A DNA stretch of 9,947 nt from an uncultured Lachnospiraceae bacterium (GTDB taxonomy: Bacteria > Bacillota_A > Clostridia > Lachnospirales > Lachnospiraceae): contig CADCIU010000101.1 in the NCBI GenBank assembly GCA_902801585.1, positions 1-9,947 of the forward strand. The letters run 5' to 3'. The position numbers were made by a program, and so were the translations under genes. The notes under the pieces were generated by a model. The model did not search any database, was not told where the DNA came from, and saw nothing but the letters and a program-made list of their open reading frames with translations. This document shows positions 6,258-9,947 of the stretch, piece after piece (position 1 is the first letter of the stretch; each line of letters begins with the position of its first letter).

Positions 6258-6944
6258 ATGCCGAAAGCACATATTACAGATATATCCCAGCTCCCTGTCT
6301 TTGATGAAATCAGCCCGGCGGACTGCACACTGCTCTTCGACTGTCTGGGCTGCCGGATTCGGGAATATAAAAAAGACCGTCTCATCCGGCTTGAAAGAGA
6401 ACTGGCCGGAAACGTCGGAACTGTCATCGAGGGCAGCGTAAATATATACAAACAGGACATCTGGGGCAACCGCACCCTAGTCTCTTATATGCAGGCAGGG
6501 GATGTTTTCGGAGAGGCCTTTTCTTTCAGTGAGATTACACCGGAGCGCGAGGGCGTCTTCTATATCACAGCCTCTCCCTCCCTGATCCTCTTCCTGCCCG
6601 CGAGCCGGATCCTGCATCCCTGCAAGAATTCCTGCCCTTTCCACTATCAGCTGTCAAAGAACATGTTTTCCATGATCAGCGCCAAAAACCGCAGGCTGAT
6701 GGAACGGATCGAAGTCTCATCCCAGAGATCCGTGCGGGAAAAAATCCTCGCCTATCTGTCCATGGAGGCACAGCGACAGGGAAGCTCCTCCTTCCGCCTG
6801 CCCCTGCGGCGCACGGAAATGGCAGAATATCTTTGCATCAACCGCAGCGCCATGTCCCGGGAACTGGCTGCCCTGAGAAATGAAGGTGTGATCGATTTTG
6901 ACAGGGATTATTTCACCTTGAGAATTGCGGAGCCGGAGGAATGA
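6258..6944 (+). CDS. Crp/Fnr-family transcriptional regulator, probable activator of the reductase operon
   Basis: The 228-residue protein has an N-terminal cyclic-nucleotide-binding-like sensor barrel (about 15-115, with the GTVIEGSVNIY and GDVFGEA turns), a dimerisation helix (about 125-155) and a C-terminal winged helix-turn-helix (about 181-212). The recognition helix reads INRSAMSRELAALRNEG. It has the NRS-x2-SREL form seen in many clostridial family members and lacks the Glu that FNR uses to read TTGAT, so a different half-site is expected. Cysteines at 23, 29, 32, 122, 126 and 193 are possible sensor ligands, but no standard Fnr Fe-S pattern is clear. I chose the ATG at 6258 because AGAAAGGA lies 7 bases upstream; an in-frame longer form from 6195 lacks such a site and would begin before the predicted transcript. 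It is transcribed divergently from the reductase operon. The signal could be nitrate-derived nitrogen oxides, redox state or something else. Confidence 0.85.
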   Translation: MPKAHITDISQLPVFDEISPADCTLLFDCLGCRIREYKKDRLIRLERELAGNVGTVIEGSVNIYKQDIWGNRTLVSYMQAGDVFGEAFSFSEITPEREGVFYITASPSLILFLPASRILHPCKNSCPFHYQLSKNMFSMISAKNRRLMERIEVSSQRSVREKILAYLSMEAQRQGSSSFRLPLRRTEMAEYLCINRSAMSRELAALRNEGVIDFDRDYFTLRIAEPEE

Positions 6945-7283
6945 TGATAATCGCGGGAAGATAATATCCTGCAGCCGGCTCATATAAACTCCTGAGTTAC
7001 TATTCACGGTGCAATGATAGTAAGTTAGGTTGGCCAGAGCTATAAGATCATGTGAGATATGGTGTTTCTGCCGTCTGAAGCAAGTGCAAATAATCTATTG
7101 AAGTGATCTAAAGGTCTATGCCGCCGGTCAGATTTTTGACCGCCGGTATTTTTATATTGAAAGACGCTTTTCAGGCTGATAGTGTGGAATCAGAAAAACA
7201 GATAAGAACGGAGATGAAAGAAAAATCGTGTTTGCGATCAGGAAGAATAACAAGGCAAATACGAACCCGGAGAGAAGGTGATT
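6945..7283 (+). other. 339-base gap between regulator and mobAB: structured sequence, no gene
   Basis: I find no convincing coding sequence here; the one open frame from 7118 has no ribosome binding site and overlaps the mobAB start. The gap holds a short repeat AACTC-CT-GAGTT (6987-6998) and a perfect 7-bp inverted repeat TTACTAT/ATAGTAA (6997-7003 and 7017-7023). An intrinsic terminator follows (7121-7153). Beyond it is a weak -35 candidate TTGAAA (7157-7162) without a good -10. The stretch may hold the 3' end of the regulator transcript, a leader for mobAB, or a small RNA. Confidence 0.5.
7121..7153 (+). terminator. Intrinsic terminator between the regulator and mobAB
   Basis: Arms at 7121-7130 and 7137-7146 pair over 10 positions with one internal C-C mismatch, around a 6-base loop. 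A T-rich tail (tattttt, 7147-7153) follows. It either ends the regulator transcript or works as an attenuator in a mobAB leader. Confidence 0.7.
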
Positions 7284-8342
7284 ATGGCGGATCAATACAG
7301 AATGAGTGCTGTAATTCTGTGCGGAGGTAAAAGCCGCCGCATGGGTACAGACAAGGCAATGCTCACAGCAGAAGGCAAACCGAATGCGGTTCGCCTTCTT
7401 CACGCGCTGTCCGGAGAAGACTCACCGTTCACGGAGGTCTGGCTTTCAATCGGAACCGGTGAGAGCTATCCTGCGATCCATGCACTGAAAGTCTCTGACA
7501 GGTTTCCCGGATGCGGTCCCATGGGAGGCCTGGAGGCCTCGCTGTCGGTCTGCAGGGAGGAATATATGTTCGTGACGCCGGTGGATACACCCTTCGCCGA
7601 TGCACAGATGGCACGCGAGCTCATGACTTATATGGCGGATGCTTCGCGGCAGCGGGACGCAGTGCTTGTCGTTGACGGGGACGGCAGGCTCCAGACACTT
7701 CTGGGGATTTATCACAAGAGGGTTCTGCCCTCACTTACACAGAGGCTTGCGGACGGCCGGAAGGAGAAGCTGCGGATGCGCGATTTTCTGCGTGAGCTGG
7801 ATGTGGTCTATGTGAATGCGCAGGAGCTCACGGACGGCGTAAGAAAGAGCACGAGCTGCAATACGCCTCAGGAGTGGCAGCAGCTTATAGAACAGGAGTC
7901 CTTCAGACGCGGCACAGGACCGGTCACAGTCTCGGTGACAGGCTGGTCCGGTTCCGGTAAGACGACATGGCTCGAAAAGCTTCTGCCGGAGTTGTCAGCG
8001 AGAGGGATCCGCACAGCGGTGGTCAAACATGATGCCCATGATTTTCAGGTTGACCGGGAGGGTAAAGATACCTGGCGAATGGCACAGGCCGGCGCTGCCG
8101 TCACTGGAATTGTTTCCGGATACAAAGCGGCGCTTATGGAATACAGGCCTGTGGCACTGGAAAGATTCATCGGCAAAATAGAGAACGTGGACCTGGTCAT
8201 TCTGGAGGGAGGGGTTTCGCCCGATTCGTGTCTGGCAGTGATCAGTGACGATCCGGTCGGAGACGGATGTGATGCCGTATTCTCTTTTGAACAGATCAGG
8301 GAGGCAGCGGATCATATTGTGAAGTATCTTGCTTCACATTGA
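7284..8342 (+). CDS. mobAB: MobA-MobB fusion: molybdenum cofactor guanylyltransferase plus MobB GTP-binding domain
   Basis: This 352-residue protein joins two cofactor proteins. Residues 1 to about 200 are MobA, which attaches GMP to molybdopterin to make the guanine dinucleotide form used by enzymes of the DMSO-reductase family. The nucleotide-binding LCGGKSRRMGTDKA is at 12-25, GPMGGL at 78-83, and the metal-binding Asp101 in PVDTPF. Residues from about 212 on are MobB, with the P-loop GWSGSGKTT at 220-228, VVKHDAHDF at 247-254 and LEGG at 307-310. I chose the ATG at 7284, with AGAAGG 5 bases upstream, over a GTG at 7278 that lies inside that site. moeA follows after a 59-base gap, making a cofactor operon. 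The Mo enzyme encoded on the other side of the regulator is the obvious client. Confidence 0.9.
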   Translation: MADQYRMSAVILCGGKSRRMGTDKAMLTAEGKPNAVRLLHALSGEDSPFTEVWLSIGTGESYPAIHALKVSDRFPGCGPMGGLEASLSVCREEYMFVTPVDTPFADAQMARELMTYMADASRQRDAVLVVDGDGRLQTLLGIYHKRVLPSLTQRLADGRKEKLRMRDFLRELDVVYVNAQELTDGVRKSTSCNTPQEWQQLIEQESFRRGTGPVTVSVTGWSGSGKTTWLEKLLPELSARGIRTAVVKHDAHDFQVDREGKDTWRMAQAGAAVTGIVSGYKAALMEYRPVALERFIGKIENVDLVILEGGVSPDSCLAVISDDPVGDGCDAVFSFEQIREAADHIVKYLASH

Positions 8343-8401
8343 GGCGGCCTGCTTTGCGAACCTTGTACCGCTGCTGAGTTAAAAAGGAGGAAAACAGGAG
8401 A

Positions 8402-9625
8402 ATGAGCAGAAGAACAGGAGCGCTCCCTATTGAGCAGGCACTGGAAACCGCATTGCAGTACTGTTATGTGACGGAACCGGAGACTTGCTCTATAGGTGAT
8501 TGTGCAGATAGGGTTCTGGCAGAGGATATGCGTGCAGCCATCAGCAGCCCTCCGTTTCGAAGATCGGCGATGGACGGATTTGCGGTGCGAAGCGAGGACC
8601 TTTGCGGAGCTTCCGGACAGAAGCCGGTTGTTCTGACCGTGCTGGGATGCAATGACGCCGGCCCACCGGCTGTTCATCATATTGGAAAAGGGGAGACGGC
8701 ACAGATCATGACCGGAGGCGTCCTGCCGGAGGAGGCGGATGCCGTCGTGAAGCAGGAGATCGTTGAGTTTCGAGGGCAGGATACAGCAGTGTTTTCTGCG
8801 CCGGCAAAGCCTGGTGATTGCTTCAGCCCGATCGGAGAGGACCTGCAGGAAGGGGAGATCCTGGCTCATGCGGGAGAAACAGTGGATGCCTCTGCATTGG
8901 CGGCGGGCGCAGCAGCCGGACTATCGATGCTGCCCGTAAGGAAACAGGTCCGTTCGGCCGTGATCTGTACCGGCGATGAGCTCACTCTCCCCGGGCAGCC
9001 GCTGGGAGAAGGAAAGATCTACGGGTCCAGTCATCTATACCTTATGACCCGGCTTCGGCAGTGTGGATGTGCTGACGCAAAAGCATATTTTACCGGCGAC
9101 GACCCATCCGGGATCGCAAAGATGATCCGGGGGCAGATCGAAGAGGGGGTACAGCTGATCGTCACGACCGGCGGTGTCTCGGTCGGAAGAAAGGATTATC
9201 TCCCGGCAGTGATCGATATGATCGGCGGTGAGATCCTATTTCACGGGATCGACGTCAAACCGGGAATGCCGTCCATGCTGTCAAAAGCCGGAGAGACGCT
9301 TATTTTGTCTCTGTCCGGCAATCCCTATTCCTGTGCCTGCATCTTCGAACTGATCGGCAGACCAATGGTCGCCGCCATGCTGGGAAAACAATGCGTCCTG
9401 GAGAAAGTGCTGCAGATTCCTTCCGCGGATTCCTACAATAAGAGAAGTCCGGTCCGCAGGATCCTCAGAGGCCGCTTTGACGGCGTGTGTGTACACTTTT
9501 CGAGCCGGCAGCGCAACGGACAGATGGCAGCCGGGATCGGCTGCAACTGCCTGATCGATATCCCGGCCGGTAATGAAGGAATCAGGGAGGGAGATAACGT
9601 CCGGGTTATTTTGATAGATAATTAG
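8402..9625 (+). CDS. moeA: Molybdopterin molybdotransferase MoeA
   Basis: MoeA inserts molybdate into adenylated molybdopterin to form active molybdenum cofactor in the cytoplasm. The 407-residue length is normal for the family. Visible motifs are PPFRRSAMDGFAV (50-62, with the conserved Asp58), AQIMTGGVLPEEADAVV (100-116), GEDLQEGE (145-152), CTGDEL (189-194), TTGGVSVGRKDYL (255-267) and DVKPGMPSML (284-293). LSLSGNP (302-308) stands where many relatives have LPGNP. AGGAGG lies 11 bases before the start, with a second GGAG right against it. The gene follows mobAB by 59 bases with no terminator between, so the two are probably co-transcribed. A new promoter lies immediately after its stop. 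Confidence 0.93.
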   Translation: MSRRTGALPIEQALETALQYCYVTEPETCSIGDCADRVLAEDMRAAISSPPFRRSAMDGFAVRSEDLCGASGQKPVVLTVLGCNDAGPPAVHHIGKGETAQIMTGGVLPEEADAVVKQEIVEFRGQDTAVFSAPAKPGDCFSPIGEDLQEGEILAHAGETVDASALAAGAAAGLSMLPVRKQVRSAVICTGDELTLPGQPLGEGKIYGSSHLYLMTRLRQCGCADAKAYFTGDDPSGIAKMIRGQIEEGVQLIVTTGGVSVGRKDYLPAVIDMIGGEILFHGIDVKPGMPSMLSKAGETLILSLSGNPYSCACIFELIGRPMVAAMLGKQCVLEKVLQIPSADSYNKRSPVRRILRGRFDGVCVHFSSRQRNGQMAAGIGCNCLIDIPAGNEGIREGDNVRVILIDN

Positions 9626-9654
9626 TTGTGAAGATTTTATCGTAATGATATTAT
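9626..9654 (+). promoter_or_regulatory. Promoter for the downstream molybdopterin-binding gene
   Basis: TTGTGA (9626-9631) and TATTAT (9649-9654) are separated by exactly 17 bases and match the sigma-A boxes at 4 of 6 and 5 of 6 positions. The -35 begins one base after the moeA stop codon. The start of transcription would be near 9661, exactly at the first stem of the leader hairpin. Confidence 0.6.
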
Positions 9655-9660
9655 AGTTTT

Positions 9661-9841
9661 AGTGTGCAGCACTTTGTATTACAACGTCGGGTGTCCGGCA
9701 CACTGCATAAAAACAATCTCCGAGCAAAGCAGCCTAACAGCATGTGCTCATGGCTGCGCGCCGCCGGAATGCCTTTCAGGGCAGTTCCACAGGGCCGCAC
9801 GGAAAACTGTGCGACCTTCCGTTTTTTGAAAAGGAGGATTC
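9661..9841 (+). ncRNA. Structured 5' leader, candidate riboswitch for molybdenum cofactor or a related ligand
   Basis: This leader of about 180 nt is not coding and is rich in pairing. Hairpin one pairs AGTGTGC (9661-9667) with GCACACT (9698-9704). Stem two pairs GCAGCC (9729-9734) with GGCTGC (9752-9757), and GAGCA (9722-9726) could reach TGCTC (9745-9749) in its loop as a pseudoknot. Stem three pairs GGAATGCC (9766-9773) with GGGCA and TTCC (9779-9788) around a short loop. A terminator with alternatives follows. Its place before a molybdopterin-binding protein and after moeA suggests sensing of molybdenum cofactor, but I cannot match it to the E. coli moaA-type Moco RNA by eye. Confidence 0.55.
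9791..9827 (+). terminator. Leader terminator/attenuator with mutually exclusive hairpins
   Basis: One fold pairs 9791-9800 with 9809-9818. A second pairs ACGGAA (9799-9804) with TTCCGT (9817-9822), placing the stem directly on a run of six T (9822-9827). GGAA at 9801-9804 can instead pair with TTCC at 9785-9788, which belongs to stem three of the leader. Such competition is the usual logic of transcription attenuation. The ribosome binding site AAGGAGG (9831-9837) starts just after the T-run. Confidence 0.6.
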
Positions 9842-9947
9842 ATGAAAATTCTTAAGACGACCGAGGCCGTCGGTGAGATGCTGTGTCACGATATCACACA
9901 GATCATACCGGGGGTCTGTAAAGGTCCGGCATTTCGCAAAGGCCATA
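9842..9947 (+). CDS. Molybdopterin-binding protein (start only, runs off right edge)
   Basis: Thirty-five codons are visible, beginning MKILKTTEAVGEMLCHDITQ and ending with a GPAFRKGH stretch. This N-terminus resembles the clostridial molybdopterin-binding proteins related to the MoeA/MogA fold that are found in molybdenum cofactor clusters. The exact role of that family is not well fixed; binding of molybdopterin or its precursor is the general expectation. AAGGAGG ends 4 bases before the ATG. The gene has its own promoter and an attenuator-like leader, so it is regulated apart from moeA. Only the start is available, so the identification is by pattern and neighbourhood. Confidence 0.6.
   Translation, partial: MKILKTTEAVGEMLCHDITQIIPGVCKGPAFRKGH

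Noticed and set aside
7118..7330. 70-codon open frame in the gap before mobAB
   Set aside because: It begins at the terminator hairpin, has no ribosome binding site and runs into mobAB in another frame.
8312..8869. Minus-strand open frame opposite the moeA start
   Set aside because: It lies antisense to well conserved MoeA motifs and shows no domain or ribosome binding site.
9661..9841. Firm assignment to the E. coli moaA-type Moco RNA
   Set aside because: I could not align its conserved segments by eye, so only a candidate leader switch is reported.

Overview
The window looks like chromosomal DNA of an anaerobic Firmicute, most likely a gut-type clostridium of the Lachnospiraceae. The grounds are strong AGGAGG-type ribosome binding sites on nearly every gene, G+C-rich coding sequence with AT-rich promoter gaps, and oxygen-sensitive iron-sulfur and molybdenum enzymes. 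The species cannot be named from the sequence alone.

Left part (1-6002, all minus strand): one apparent operon read leftwards. Its order of transcription is a cytoplasmic molybdopterin oxidoreductase of the assimilatory nitrate reductase type (3918-6002), a four-cluster ferredoxin-like electron carrier (3365-3833), an FAD/NAD(P)H oxidoreductase (2130-3368), a TDT-family membrane anion transporter (1147-2085), then asrA (46-1065) and the start of asrB (1-53). The first three resemble the clostridial nitrate reductase trio of catalytic subunit, Fe-S carrier and NADH-linked flavoprotein. The asr genes encode a siroheme-type sulfite reductase, which could also take nitrite. The carrier gene is broken in this copy by an exact 37-bp tandem duplication that shifts the frame.

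Middle (6003-7283): a divergent promoter region and a Crp/Fnr-family regulator on the plus strand (6258-6944). One palindrome, GTTGC-N4-GCAAC, lies midway between two opposed -10 boxes. By hand count its centre is at -41.5 from both predicted start sites, the classic class II activator position. A 339-bp gap with a terminator follows.

Right part (7284-9947, plus strand): molybdenum cofactor genes. They are a MobA-MobB fusion (7284-8342), moeA (8402-9625), and the start of another molybdopterin-binding protein (9842 onward). The last gene has its own promoter and a leader of about 180 nt with competing hairpins and a terminator that look like a riboswitch.

Together this is a molybdoenzyme respiration/assimilation locus: the divergent regulator probably switches on the reductase operon, and the rightward genes mature the cofactor that the Mo enzyme needs. 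The most notable items are the frameshifting duplication, the symmetric shared operator, the TGA-containing 24-bp repeats after the Mo enzyme gene, the nitrate reductase/Asr combination, and the leader RNA at 9661-9841.
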